This document shows positions 14,192 to 22,963 of a stretch of 64,000 nt of DNA, piece after piece. The notes below the pieces were generated by a model. It had not been told where the DNA came from, made no database searches, and saw only the letters and a program-made list of their open reading frames with translations. The stretch is from positions 620,001 to 684,000 of the forward strand of contig CBDDFL010000001.1 of assembly GCA_965227095.1 (NCBI GenBank), written 5' to 3'. Each line of letters starts with the position of its first letter. Position 1 is the stretch's first letter. The position numbers were made by a program, and so were the translations under genes. This DNA comes from JANQMY01 sp965227095. GTDB taxonomy: Bacteria; Pseudomonadota; Alphaproteobacteria; JANQMY01.

Positions 14192-15736
14192 ATGAGATCT
14201 GTGGCGGAAAATGGGGGGGCTGTCCTGAATGCGCTGTCCCTTCTTTGGCGGGCCGTTGTTGCCGTGACCGTCTTGCCCTCCATGGTGGCGGTTTCGGCGC
14301 ACGCTCAATACGCCGACGCAGATGATCTCTATTCATCCCTTGAAGGGCTTCGATTTGGGGTCTCGGTGACGGATCTCGACGGCACCGTGCTGGTGTCGCA
14401 TCGCGCGGACGAACGGTTTATGCCGGCGTCAAACGGCAAATTGTTCGTCACGGCGGCCGCGCTCGCGGCGGAAGCCCAGTTGGCGGCGCTGGAGCCGGGA
14501 TTGCGGGTGGTCTCGGAAGGGGGCGAGGCGGGTCCGCCCACCCTCGCCCTCATCGGGCGGGGCGATCCGACCGTGGGCTTCGGCCCCGGCTGCACCGAGC
14601 GGTGCATCGAAACCCTGGCGCAGGCCGTGGCCGCGTCCGGGATCACGCAAGTCGGCGATATTGTGGGCGATGATCGGTGGTTCGCCGATGAGCCGCGGCC
14701 CCTGGGGTGGAGCTGGGACGATTTGAAGTTCGGTCACGGCACCTCGGTGTCGGCGATCGCGGTGAACGACAATATCCTTTCGTTGCGCGTATCGCCCGCA
14801 AAGAGCGTGGGCAGCGGCGTGCGCGCGTCGTGGGGCGGAACGGGGCCCAGCTACTTCGACCTCCTCAACGAGGCAACGACCAGCACGGCCCAAAGCCCCC
14901 GCGCCCTGCGATTGGAACGGCGCATCGGCGACCGCACGGCGCGGCTTTATGGCGAACTGCCCATGGGCGCGCAGCCGGTCAAACTCGATCTGGGTGTCGA
15001 TAATCCGGCGCATTTGGCCGCCTGGGCGTTCAAGCGGGCGCTGGAGGCGACCGGCGTGTCGGTTTTGGGTGAGCTGCGCACACGCCGCCGCCCCCTTCAG
15101 TATACGGATGAACCACAGTCAACCAACCCGACCGACGCGGCCGCTCCATTGACCTGTGGCCCGCCTGACCGGCACGCGTCCAGCGGAACGGTCATTGCGT
15201 CCCTGCCGCCGGCGCCACTGCGGCAGGTGGTGACCGTGATCAATCGAAAAAGTCAGAACCTCTATGCGGAGGTTCTGCTGCGCCAATTGGGCCATGTGGC
15301 GGGCACGGGCTCTTCTTTTTGTGGGCGGCTGCACATCCAAAAGTTCTTAGAAGAGGTGGGGGTGCCGCGTGCCTCCTTTGACATTGCGGACGGGTCGGGC
15401 CTGTCCAGCTACAACCGCGTGACGCCCGCAACGGTCACGGCCTTGTTGCGCCATGCCGCGGCGGCACCCTGGGGCGAGGCCTATCGGGCGAGCTTACCGG
15501 TCGGCGGCGCAACAATCGGGACACTGAGATATCACTTTCGCGGCTCCGCCTTAGAGGGAAAAGTATTTGCAAAGACCGGGTCGCTGAACCACGCGGATGC
15601 CTTGTCCGGCTATATGCAGGCCCGCAGCGGGCGCCTATTGGCTTTCTCGATTATCGTGAACGACCGGCCCTTGGATGCGCCTTCTGCCATGTCTCAGATC
15701 GCCTCAACCCTTCTGACCATTGCGGCCCGGTATTGA
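14192..15736 (+). CDS. dacB: D-alanyl-D-alanine carboxypeptidase/endopeptidase, PBP4 (S13) family
   Basis: 514-residue low-molecular-mass penicillin-binding protein exported to the periplasm (leader ending near VAVSAHA). The three S13 active-site motifs are present in order: SNGK in FMPASNGKLFVTAAAL (SxxK), SYN in IADGSGLSSYNRVTP (SxN), and KTG in VFAKTGSLNHADALSGY. The long insert between SxxK and SxN, typical of PBP4, contains WSWDDLKFGHGTSVSAIAVNDN. It trims peptidoglycan side chains or cross-links. I start at the ATG at 14192, after GGGGGG; the open frame extends 40 codons upstream without a leader-like sequence. It is divergent from the redoxin gene. Confidence 0.93.
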   Translation: MRSVAENGGAVLNALSLLWRAVVAVTVLPSMVAVSAHAQYADADDLYSSLEGLRFGVSVTDLDGTVLVSHRADERFMPASNGKLFVTAAALAAEAQLAALEPGLRVVSEGGEAGPPTLALIGRGDPTVGFGPGCTERCIETLAQAVAASGITQVGDIVGDDRWFADEPRPLGWSWDDLKFGHGTSVSAIAVNDNILSLRVSPAKSVGSGVRASWGGTGPSYFDLLNEATTSTAQSPRALRLERRIGDRTARLYGELPMGAQPVKLDLGVDNPAHLAAWAFKRALEATGVSVLGELRTRRRPLQYTDEPQSTNPTDAAAPLTCGPPDRHASSGTVIASLPPAPLRQVVTVINRKSQNLYAEVLLRQLGHVAGTGSSFCGRLHIQKFLEEVGVPRASFDIADGSGLSSYNRVTPATVTALLRHAAAAPWGEAYRASLPVGGATIGTLRYHFRGSALEGKVFAKTGSLNHADALSGYMQARSGRLLAFSIIVNDRPLDAPSAMSQIASTLLTIAARY

Positions 15737-15810
15737 GGCTCAGCAGGGCCTCCAAAAAAGGGTGAGGGGCCAATGACAGCTCTTGGGCGGGGCGATCCAG
15801 GTGTCTGCGA

Positions 15811-16410
15811 TCACGTGTCGGTTTTGAGGCGGAACAGGCAAAGGGCCAACAGCAGCGTGGCCGCAACGCCCGACGCGCCCGCAACCGGCGACGGCACAAC
15901 ACCCTGCAAGCCCAACATCATCACCAAGGTGTTGGCCACAAATGCGACCGCGCCCACCAACACCGTCAAACCGCCCAACGCTCTGCTGCCCTCACCCATC
16001 TTGGCCATGCCGAAATCGACAGCGGCGAGGCCCAGCAAAATTTTCGCGGCGTTATAGCCGAAGAAGGAAAAGGCAACGACCGAGGCGGCAACGTCGCTCA
16101 GGTCGGCGTTCGCCTCGGCTGCCGCGCGGAAGGGGCCAAATTGGGTAAAGCCCACGCCCACTTGCACCACATTGAGGACGGCGGCGAAGGCAATGGCCGA
16201 AAAGCCCAGCGTGTAGCGTTTGGCCCCGGCCAAGGCGGAGCCGCCAAACGCCGCCAACAGCACGAAGAGAAGGCCTTCCAATCCCCACAGGATTTGGCGG
16301 TTCACGTCTGGGGCCCCGAGATAAAGGGCCGTATAAATCGGCTGCGACAGGGCTGCCAGCAGAAGCAGGATGGCGACAATTTTGACGGTGCGGCTGTGTG
16401 TGAGGTCCAT
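15811..16410 (-). CDS. Multi-pass membrane protein of unknown function
   Basis: 199-residue integral membrane protein with about six hydrophobic segments: IVAILLLLAALSQPIYTALYLG, ILWGLEGLLFVLLAAFGGSA, LGFSAIAFAAVLNVVQVGVG, VVAFSFFGYNAAKILLGLAA, LTVLVGAVAFVANTLVMMLG and VAATLLLALCLFRL. A short positively charged N-terminus (DLTHSRTVK) suggests the N-terminus is cytoplasmic. No transport or enzymatic motif is visible. It converges with dacB and has no close same-strand partner. Confidence 0.8.
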   Translation of the reverse strand: MDLTHSRTVKIVAILLLLAALSQPIYTALYLGAPDVNRQILWGLEGLLFVLLAAFGGSALAGAKRYTLGFSAIAFAAVLNVVQVGVGFTQFGPFRAAAEANADLSDVAASVVAFSFFGYNAAKILLGLAAVDFGMAKMGEGSRALGGLTVLVGAVAFVANTLVMMLGLQGVVPSPVAGASGVAATLLLALCLFRLKTDT

Positions 16411-16609
16411 GACGGTGTCCTGAAAAGGCGGCGACCGGTGTCAGCCACGCGCTGACGCTAAAACCAAGTCACCATTGGCTCCCTGAAAAAGGGCGCCGCA
16501 TCGTATCAAGCTGACGCGTGGGGGCAGAACACATTATCGAGAGCACGGCGGGCCTCAATGCACGCCATATGGCCGCGCGGCCCACAACCAGCCCACAATC
16601 GGTCAGACT

Positions 16610-16882
16610 TTACACCTTCTCGGTCTCTTTCGGTCTAGAGACTTGCCGCGGTTTCGATTCCGCCTTGGGTTTGGGCAGCAGGCGGAAGCGGCTTTGGCAC
16701 CACGCGAACCCAATCCCCACATCTATCAGGGCATCGGACCGCCCGCACGGGCAGGCAAAGGGAAAGATGTCCAAGACCCGGTACGTCTCGCCCGCGACCA
16801 AGGGTACGGGCTCCCCCGTCATGTGGTTCGGGGCCGCATTCACACATAAAACCAGATCGCCAGGGCCAACAGGATCGCTCAT
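16610..16882 (-). CDS. Small hypothetical protein with cysteine pairs
   Basis: 90-residue protein. It begins as a small beta-barrel-like segment (GPGDLVLCVNAAPNH...LVAGETYRVLDIFPFACPCG) and has CPCG and WCQSRF cysteines that could bind a metal, with a basic tail (PKPKAESKPRQVSRPKETEK). Proteins of this look are seen in prophage-like regions, but nothing else around it is phage-like. The ATG at 16882 follows a GTG codon. Coding status rests on composition and on the sensible beta-rich start. Confidence 0.55.
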   Translation of the reverse strand: MSDPVGPGDLVLCVNAAPNHMTGEPVPLVAGETYRVLDIFPFACPCGRSDALIDVGIGFAWCQSRFRLLPKPKAESKPRQVSRPKETEKV

Positions 16883-16918
16883 CACACCGGCAGATTATCA
16901 TGAGAGGGTCCGTTCGGC

Positions 16919-17290
16919 CTAGATGCACGGATTAGAGCCGTCCAGATTGAAGCCGTAATCGGCTTCTACTCGAGCAATGCGCGTGATCGTCGGGCCAAAC
17001 CATTCAGCCTTTGCTTTTTCCTTGGCGGCTTTGTGCGACGGATGACGCCGCCAGGTGTCGATCGCGTCTAAGTCTTTCCAGTAGGAAACCGCAATGGACA
17101 CCCTGCCAAAATATCCAGATTCCAGGCCGATAAATCCGGGTATCGCCATCGCTTGCCGGTAAAGGGAGGCCCCCCACTTCAGGTGCGCGTCCTGATCGAA
17201 CTCAGGCCGGAGTTCGGTGGTCGTCGTCACGGAATAATAAGGTGGCTTCGGTGTCGTTGCGACGCCAAGCGTGGTTTCAGCCGTTGTCAT
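16919..17290 (-). CDS. Antibiotic-biosynthesis-monooxygenase-like (ABM) protein
   Basis: 123-residue ferredoxin-like ABM-fold protein. The pattern YYSVTTTTELRPEFDQDAHL...AMAIPGFIGLESGYFGRVSIAVSYWKDLDAIDTWRRHPSHKAAKEKAKAEWFGPTITRIARVE is characteristic: a strand, a helix, then SYWKDLDAIDxWRxHPxHK. Members are small cofactor-free oxygenases or stress proteins. The start ATG at 17290 lies 4 bases past the stop of the PEP-mutase-like gene, so the two are an operon. Confidence 0.85.
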   Translation of the reverse strand: MTTAETTLGVATTPKPPYYSVTTTTELRPEFDQDAHLKWGASLYRQAMAIPGFIGLESGYFGRVSIAVSYWKDLDAIDTWRRHPSHKAAKEKAKAEWFGPTITRIARVEADYGFNLDGSNPCI

Positions 17291-17294
17291 CAGA

Positions 17295-18137
17295 TCAGTC
17301 CTTTGCTGAGGCCGTTTCAAACAGGTCGTTTAGTTCCGGCTGCTGGATCTGACCGCGCGCAAAACCGATTGTGCCGAAGGTCTTGAGTTCGCGTGCTGCC
17401 GCCCGAACAACGCCGAGCGCTGTGCGCGCAATCGCTCCACCGAGGCTGACGCGTTGGACGCCTGCGGCAATCCATTCCTGGGCATTGCCGTCCGCATTGC
17501 CAAGGCCTAGAACCATATTCAAAGGGCCTTCAATTTCCGCGGCAAGCCTGCCGATCACCGACAGGTCAGACGTCCCCGGTGTGAATAAGCAATCGGCACC
17601 GGCGGCGCGATACAGGTTCGAACGCCGGACGGCGGATTCAATTCCATCCCTGCAATGCAAAATCGCATCGCAGCGAGCCGTCAGGACGAAATCCGATCGG
17701 GCGTTGTCTATCGTCTCGCGGGCCGCGGCAATACGCTCTACAGCCAGGGGCTCATCGTAAAGCGCCGCCCGGGCGGGGTTTCGGTCTTCGATGTTGCCAC
17801 CGGATAATCCCGCTTCCATGGCCAGCCGAACCGTTTCAGCAACTTCCTCGGGCCGATCGCCAAAACCGGCCTCCAGGTCACAGCTGACGGGAATACTGAC
17901 CGCGTCAACAATGCTTCTTGCGCGCGCCAATGTTTCATCGCGGCTCAGGCGCAGGTCCGGGCGGTTGACATTGTAGTCTTGCTTTCCAAGAGAAAACGCG
18001 ATCCCCGAACTTGTCGTCGCGATCGCCGGGAACCCTTCGGCGGCCAGCACAATGGCGCTGCCAACATCCCACACATTCGGCATGATGAAACCCGGTCCGC
18101 TGGTGTGCAGGCGTTTGAATTTTTCTGGTCTGGTCAC
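17295..18137 (-). CDS. Isocitrate lyase / PEP mutase superfamily protein
   Basis: 280-residue member of the PEP mutase/isocitrate lyase superfamily, the usual length for 2-methylisocitrate-lyase-like or PEP-phosphonomutase-like proteins. Visible motifs: PNVWDVGSAIVLAAEGFPAIATTSSGIAFSLG (substrate strand), SCDLEAGFGDRPEEVAETV (metal-binding DxEAGFG), GGNIEDRNP (EDR) and FVLTARCDA. The reaction is probably lysis of a C-C bond next to a carboxylate, but the substrate is open. I use the GTG at 18137 because AAGGAG lies 6 bases upstream; the longer frame begins at a TTG. Divergent from the LysR gene and followed by the ABM gene. Confidence 0.88.
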   Translation of the reverse strand: MTRPEKFKRLHTSGPGFIMPNVWDVGSAIVLAAEGFPAIATTSSGIAFSLGKQDYNVNRPDLRLSRDETLARARSIVDAVSIPVSCDLEAGFGDRPEEVAETVRLAMEAGLSGGNIEDRNPARAALYDEPLAVERIAAARETIDNARSDFVLTARCDAILHCRDGIESAVRRSNLYRAAGADCLFTPGTSDLSVIGRLAAEIEGPLNMVLGLGNADGNAQEWIAAGVQRVSLGGAIARTALGVVRAAARELKTFGTIGFARGQIQQPELNDLFETASAKD

Positions 18138-18231
18138 GGTATTCTCCTTGGCTAACCGGACCAATCAATCATTGCCAATCAGATACATCAAATGCATAGT
18201 TTTAATTATATACATCAGGAAAATGCATGAG
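18138..18231. promoter_or_regulatory. Divergent LysR control region
   Basis: AT-rich interval with two related words, ATACATCAAATGCAT (from 18183) and TACATCAGGAAAATGCAT (from 18211), suited to binding a LysR dimer of dimers between the regulator and its divergent target. Confidence 0.5.
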
Positions 18232-19143
18232 ATGATTGACACGGAAAACTTGCGCACATTCTTGGAAGTGTATCAGGCGGGAGGGTTTACCCGCGCGGGC
18301 GATACCCTAGGACGGTCACAGCCGGCGATCAGTCGGCGGATTTCTCAGCTTGAAGAAACGCTGGGCGTGCCTCTTTTTGAGAGAGGGGCAGGCGGTGGGC
18401 GTCTCACCACTGCCGGCGAGGCGTTACTCGGCCCGGCTGAAAAGGTTTTAGCGGCGCTTGCTGATTGCGCCGCCTGTATGCGCGACCTGGCGGCGGGCAC
18501 GTCCGGCGAGGTTCGCCTTGCTGTTGTCGGGACACTGGCCAATCACGCGTTGACGGGGTGTTTGAAGGCGTTTCGCCGGACCCATGCCGGTGTTCCCCTG
18601 CGCCTGCAGACAGCACTCAGCCGGGAAGTCAGCCAACTCGTGAGGTCAGGCGACGCCACGATTGGACTTCGGTATCATGAAGATACCTCTCCGGATCTTG
18701 TATGCACGCAAATTGCCACAGAAAAACTTGTCGTCATCGCGGCGCGCGATCACCCGGCGGCTTCGCGGCGCAGTATTCGGTTGAAAGACCTCCGTGATGA
18801 GCCTTGGCTGGCATTTTCAAATGCAGGTGAGCATGACGATGCCTCGGACAATATCTTCGCGCAGTTTCTCACGCGCGGCATTTCTGGTCTGGCCTGCACC
18901 TCTGTGGACAGCCTCACGGCACAAAAGCGCTTGGTTGAAAGCGGACTTGGGCTTTGTTTGATCCCGGAATCGGCCATCGGAGAAGAAGTTTCCGCGGGCC
19001 ATCTTGCAATTTTGCCGGTTTCTGATCTGACTGCGGAAAATCCCGTAATGATGGTGACGCGGTCTTCCGGTTATGTGTCACCAGCCGCAGGCAAGTTAAT
19101 TGACGATCTGGCAAAGCTGTTTGTGTGCGACCGGACGCGCTAA
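18232..19143 (+). CDS. LysR-family transcriptional regulator
   Basis: 303 residues, normal for LysR. The N-terminal winged helix is clear: LRTFLEVYQAGGFTRAGDTLGRSQPAISRRISQLEETLGVPLFERG (about residues 6-51). The substrate-binding domain follows from EVRLAVVGTLANHALTGCLKAFRRTHAGVPLRL onward. I choose the ATG at 18232 since AGGA (18217-18220) is properly spaced; the ATG at 18223 is too close. Its divergent partner, the PEP-mutase-like gene, is the likely target, with autoregulation through the shared 94-base region. Confidence 0.93.
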   Translation: MIDTENLRTFLEVYQAGGFTRAGDTLGRSQPAISRRISQLEETLGVPLFERGAGGGRLTTAGEALLGPAEKVLAALADCAACMRDLAAGTSGEVRLAVVGTLANHALTGCLKAFRRTHAGVPLRLQTALSREVSQLVRSGDATIGLRYHEDTSPDLVCTQIATEKLVVIAARDHPAASRRSIRLKDLRDEPWLAFSNAGEHDDASDNIFAQFLTRGISGLACTSVDSLTAQKRLVESGLGLCLIPESAIGEEVSAGHLAILPVSDLTAENPVMMVTRSSGYVSPAAGKLIDDLAKLFVCDRTR

Positions 19144-19455
19144 ACCGCTTCAATTCCTGATGCCGAAGCCAGGGCAAACTCTGCCCGACCCTTAATGCCG
19201 TTTGAACCTTCGGCTTTTGCTGCGTACCAATTGTCTGCGGCCTATAACAGGTTCAAAAAAGTGTGGTATACGTCCGTGTACGGCGCAAATACGCTCGTCA
19301 GAGCGACCGGATAAGGATGGGTGCTGTCCCAGTCGACCAACGCGATCCGAAAAAGGAAGCGGTGGACGGCTCCCCGGGGCTGATCTACCTTCTGGCGCGA
19401 CATCTCTCTTGTTTACGTTGACCGCAAGGCTTACCCGGCCTGGAAGGATCTGAAT
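19144..19455. other. Gene-free interval, LysR to esterase
   Basis: 312 bases. I find no convincing gene, tRNA or clear terminator; one 83-codon forward frame here (19202-19453) has arginine/cysteine-rich composition unlike a protein. It probably carries the promoter for the esterase, whose ribosome site AAGGA lies just inside the 3' end. Confidence 0.5.
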
Positions 19456-20337
19456 ATGCCCAGCGCCGAACACGCGCAAATCGTTGCCCTGCTCGAGGGA
19501 GGTCTTGGTATGGAGGCCTTGTCTCTTGACGAACAGCGTGCCGCCATGGACGCCTCTGGCGACATGTTTCCCTTGGAAGAGGACATGGTGACCGACGAGG
19601 TCGATGCGGCCGGTGTTCCCGCCGAATGGGTTTATGCGGACGGAACGGACACGAGCCGGCTTGTGCTCTATTTGCATGGCGGCGGTTATACGCTCGGCTC
19701 CCGGAAATCTCACCGTGGGCTTGCGGGCCGCATCGCGCGGGCGGCGAAGGCGCGGGTGCTTTTGCCGGACTACCGGCTTGCACCGGAACACCCGTTTCCG
19801 GCCGCCCTGGAAGATGCCACAAGCTGCTGGCGATGGTTGATGTCCGGCGGGTACGCCCCCCATCACATCGCCATAGCGGGCGATTCCGCGGGCGGCGGAT
19901 TGGCGCTCTCCACGGTCTTGGCCTTGAAGGCGTCGGGCGCGGCGCTGCCGGCATGCGTCATTGGGTTGTCGCCCTGGACAGACCTTGACGGTGCAGGGCC
20001 AACCGCCCAACCCGGGGCTGTGGACGATCCGATGTTGAGCCCAGTGGGTCTGCACACGAGTGCCCGCCACTATGCCCCAGGGGATTTGCGCAACCCGCTT
20101 GCGGCTCCCCTCCATGGAGATCTCGAAGGGTTTCCTCCATTGCTGTTGCAGGTGGGCACAAAAGAAATTCTGTTGTCTGACAGCACACGTTTTGCCGACA
20201 AGGCAAAGTCTGCGGGTGTTGAAGTGACCCTCGAAATCGAAGACGGTTTGATCCATGTGTGGCAGATGTTTCCTCAGCTTCCCGAAGCGCAATCCGCCGT
20301 TGAGCGGATCGGCGCGTTCATCCAGCAAAAGTGTTAA
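19456..20337 (+). CDS. Alpha/beta hydrolase, hormone-sensitive-lipase family esterase
   Basis: 293-residue esterase of the bacterial HSL (family IV) group. It has the oxyanion motif LHGGGY (residues about 73-78), the stretch LLPDYRLAPEHPFPAALED typical of the family, the nucleophile elbow GDSAGGG with Ser144, an acid in TKEILLSDSTRF and the catalytic histidine in DGLIHVWQMFP. It should hydrolyse short- to medium-chain carboxylic esters in the cytoplasm. The ribosome site is AAGGA about 9 bases upstream. Confidence 0.93.
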   Translation: MPSAEHAQIVALLEGGLGMEALSLDEQRAAMDASGDMFPLEEDMVTDEVDAAGVPAEWVYADGTDTSRLVLYLHGGGYTLGSRKSHRGLAGRIARAAKARVLLPDYRLAPEHPFPAALEDATSCWRWLMSGGYAPHHIAIAGDSAGGGLALSTVLALKASGAALPACVIGLSPWTDLDGAGPTAQPGAVDDPMLSPVGLHTSARHYAPGDLRNPLAAPLHGDLEGFPPLLLQVGTKEILLSDSTRFADKAKSAGVEVTLEIEDGLIHVWQMFPQLPEAQSAVERIGAFIQQKC

Positions 20338-20432
20338 GGGGCAACGGTCCGCCCATAAATCTGCGATGCGTCCAGGCGGCGCCGTGCAGGTACGGGCGGC
20401 GGCTATGTTGAGCGCCTGGGCCAGCGAAGACC

Positions 20433-21605
20433 ATGCCGACATTTGACGTGATCATCATCGGGGCCGGCGCAGCGGGGTTGATGTGCGCGGCGCAAGCTCA
20501 CACGCGCGGACGCCGGGTGCTGGTCCTGGAGAGCGCCCCGAAGGTGGCGCAGAAGATCCGCATCTCGGGCGGGGGCCGCGCCAATTTTACCAATCTGCAC
20601 ACAACGCCCGCGCATTATCTGTCAGACAATCCGCGCTTTTGTGTGTCCGCATTGGCGCGCTACAACCCGCAGGACTTCATCGGCATGGTGGAACGGCACG
20701 GCATTGCCTATCACGAGAAAGCGCACGGTCAGCTTTTCTGTGACGGGTCGGCCCAGCAGATCATCGACATGCTGATGGACGAAGCGCGCGGGGCGACCGT
20801 TAAAACCGGGGTTACCGTGTCCCAGGTCGGCAAACAGGATGAGGGGTTTACGGTCGACACCGACCAAGGCCCGTTCTCGGCGGATGCTTTGGTCATTGCC
20901 ACGGGTGGCCCATCCATCCCGAAAATGGGGGCGACCCGTTTTGCCTATACGGTGGCGGAGCAGTTTGGCCTGAACGTGATTGAGCCGCGCCCTGGCCTGG
21001 TGCCCCTCACCTTCGATGCGGCCACATTGGAAAACCTCGAGGGGCTGTCGGGGGTGTCGGTGGACGCCTGCGTCAAACGGGGGTCGGTGCAGTTCACCGA
21101 TGCCCTGCTGTTCACCCATCGGGGGCTGAGCGGGCCGGCGATCCTTCAGGTCTCGTCCTATTGGCGCGCCGGCGAGGCATTGACCATCGATCTGCTGCCC
21201 GGGGTGGACCTCTTCGACTGTCTGAAAGAAGCGAAGGCAGGCCACCCAACATCGGAACCGCAGACCGTTCTGGCGCACCACCTGCCGAAACGCTTGGCCC
21301 GCACGCTGGCGGCGTGGAGCGGCGTGAGCGGCCGTTTGGGCGAGGTGCCCGACAAATCCTTGCGGCGCTTAGCGGACCAGGTGGCGGCCTGGCGTATCAA
21401 ACCGGTGGGGTCGGAAGGCTATCGCACCGCGGAAGTCACGGTGGGCGGCGTCGACACGAAGGCATTGTCGTCGAAAACCATGGAGGTAACCTCCGTTCCC
21501 GGATTGTTTTTCATTGGCGAAGCGGTGGATGTGACGGGGCATTTGGGCGGGTTCAATTTTCAATGGGCCTGGGCGTCGGGCCATGCTTGCGGGCAATGTG
21601 TGTAA
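20433..21605 (+). CDS. NAD(P)/FAD-dependent oxidoreductase, HI0933/YhiN/BaiN family
   Basis: 390-residue flavoprotein. It begins with the FAD-binding motif FDVIIIGAGAAGLMCAAQA, followed by the family signature QKIRISGGGRANFTNL (about residues 40-55), ALVIATGGPSIPKMGATRFAY, FTHRGLSGPAILQVSSYWR and the C-terminal FFIGEAVDVTGHLGGFNFQWAWASG. BaiN-type members reduce enone-containing substrates; the physiological substrate here is unknown. Co-directional with the kinase-like gene starting 9 bases after its stop, so probably one unit. Confidence 0.93.
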   Translation: MPTFDVIIIGAGAAGLMCAAQAHTRGRRVLVLESAPKVAQKIRISGGGRANFTNLHTTPAHYLSDNPRFCVSALARYNPQDFIGMVERHGIAYHEKAHGQLFCDGSAQQIIDMLMDEARGATVKTGVTVSQVGKQDEGFTVDTDQGPFSADALVIATGGPSIPKMGATRFAYTVAEQFGLNVIEPRPGLVPLTFDAATLENLEGLSGVSVDACVKRGSVQFTDALLFTHRGLSGPAILQVSSYWRAGEALTIDLLPGVDLFDCLKEAKAGHPTSEPQTVLAHHLPKRLARTLAAWSGVSGRLGEVPDKSLRRLADQVAAWRIKPVGSEGYRTAEVTVGGVDTKALSSKTMEVTSVPGLFFIGEAVDVTGHLGGFNFQWAWASGHACGQCV

Positions 21606-21614
21606 GATCGGGCC

Positions 21615-22499
21615 ATGACGGATGCCACGAATATAGCGCAAGTGATCGCGCCTCATTTTCTGGGCGCGCGCGTCGATGCGGTCACGCCATTGACCGGCGG
21701 CGTGTCCGCCGATGTGATGCGCATCGACTTGAGAGCCGCTGACGGCGCGCCGCAATCCATCGTTCTGCGTATCCACGGGACAACCCATTCGGGCCATGAC
21801 GCGGCGTTTGAATATGAGTTGCTGCAGGCGCTCTATCGTGCCGGCGTGCCCGTGCCTAAACCCTTGTTTGTGGATGCGAGCGGCCACCATGTCCCGCACC
21901 CGTGTCTGGCCATGGCTTTTGTGGAAGGGACAACGGAAATCGCGCCCGCGCAAATAGATCACAGCATTGATGCCATGGCCGCCATGCTGTTTTCCATTCA
22001 CCAGACGCCGACGGCACCGCTGCCCGACTTACCCAAGCGCATTGATCCGATACCGGAACTTTTTGACTTTCTGCCCACGGATCAAGAATGGAGGTCATTG
22101 CGCCATCATCTGGCGGGACTTAAGCGCACGGCTTATGGCGGCACCCCGGTGTTGCTGCATGGAGATTTCTGGCCCGAAAACCTGATCTGGCAGGCCGGGC
22201 ACATCAAAGCGGTGCTGGATTGGGAAGATGCGGCCCTGGGCGATCCCCTGTCCGATGTGGCCTGCACAGGTCTGGAGCTGCGCTATGTGTTCGGAAAGAC
22301 CGGGGCGGACCGTTTTCAACACGTATTTTCTAGGCAGGCGGACGTGGATCCTAAACGGTTGGCCCTATGGCAGATCTATGTGGCGGCCGCTGCGCACAAA
22401 TATATGGGCGAGTGGCGCTTAGACCCGGCCCGCGAAGCGCATATGAGGTCGGTTGCTGAGCAAACGATCCGTGAGGCCGGCACGGTTCTCATGTCGTGA
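21615..22499 (+). CDS. Phosphotransferase of the APH (aminoglycoside/choline kinase) family
   Basis: 294-residue kinase-like protein. Family motifs: LTGGVSADVMRIDLRAADG at the nucleotide loop, SIVLRIHG with an arginine at the usual lysine position, the catalytic loop VLLHGDFWPENLIW (H-G-D-x-x-x-x-N, about residues 180-190), and the metal motif AVLDWEDAALGDPLSDVACTG. It should transfer phosphate from ATP to a small hydroxyl substrate; the substrate is unknown. Nine bases separate it from the flavoprotein gene upstream. Confidence 0.9.
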   Translation: MTDATNIAQVIAPHFLGARVDAVTPLTGGVSADVMRIDLRAADGAPQSIVLRIHGTTHSGHDAAFEYELLQALYRAGVPVPKPLFVDASGHHVPHPCLAMAFVEGTTEIAPAQIDHSIDAMAAMLFSIHQTPTAPLPDLPKRIDPIPELFDFLPTDQEWRSLRHHLAGLKRTAYGGTPVLLHGDFWPENLIWQAGHIKAVLDWEDAALGDPLSDVACTGLELRYVFGKTGADRFQHVFSRQADVDPKRLALWQIYVAAAAHKYMGEWRLDPAREAHMRSVAEQTIREAGTVLMS

Positions 22500-22641
22500 G
22501 GGCGAAACCGGCCGGGTTGTCCGAACCGGATGTAATATTGGCAGAACCTATATGGCCTCATGTCAAAAAGCGCCCCTCTCGCGCCAAGCGTGGTACACTG
22601 AGCGTTCTTGCGCGGACCCAACATAGGGGAGGATTGATCCC

Positions 22642-22893
22642 ATGGCAGTCGAAGGATTGATTATTTGGCTCATTGTCGGCGGTGTGGCCGGCTGGCTTGC
22701 GGGCAACATTGTGAAAGGCGGCGGTTTCGGCCTTGTCGGCAACATTATCGTTGGCATTGTGGGCGCCTTTGTGGGCGGCTGGCTGTTCGGTGTTTTGGGC
22801 ATATCGATCGGCTCGGGGCTTGTGGGTTCCATCATTGGCGCCACAGCAGGTGCCGTTGTGCTGTTATTTGTAATCAGCCTGGTCCGCCGCTGA
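22642..22893 (+). CDS. GlsB/YeaQ/YmgE family stress-response membrane protein
   Basis: 83-residue very hydrophobic protein, normal for this family formerly called transglycosylase-associated. Three membrane segments are rich in glycine: LIIWLIVGGVAGWLAGNIV, GGFGLVGNIIVGIVGAFVGG and GSGLVGSIIGATAGAVVLLF. Members are induced by stress or in stationary phase; no enzymatic activity is expected. GGGGAGG precedes the ATG. Confidence 0.93.
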   Translation: MAVEGLIIWLIVGGVAGWLAGNIVKGGGFGLVGNIIVGIVGAFVGGWLFGVLGISIGSGLVGSIIGATAGAVVLLFVISLVRR

Positions 22894-22963
22894 CCGGCGT
22901 TCTAGGCCTCCGGCGGAAAACTAGGGGGCCTCGCGCGCCCCGCCATCGTGATGTTGCAGTCGG

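Noticed and set aside
19192..20442. 416-codon reverse frame over the HSL esterase
   Set aside because: Antisense to a complete esterase with all catalytic motifs; low-complexity composition without a domain.
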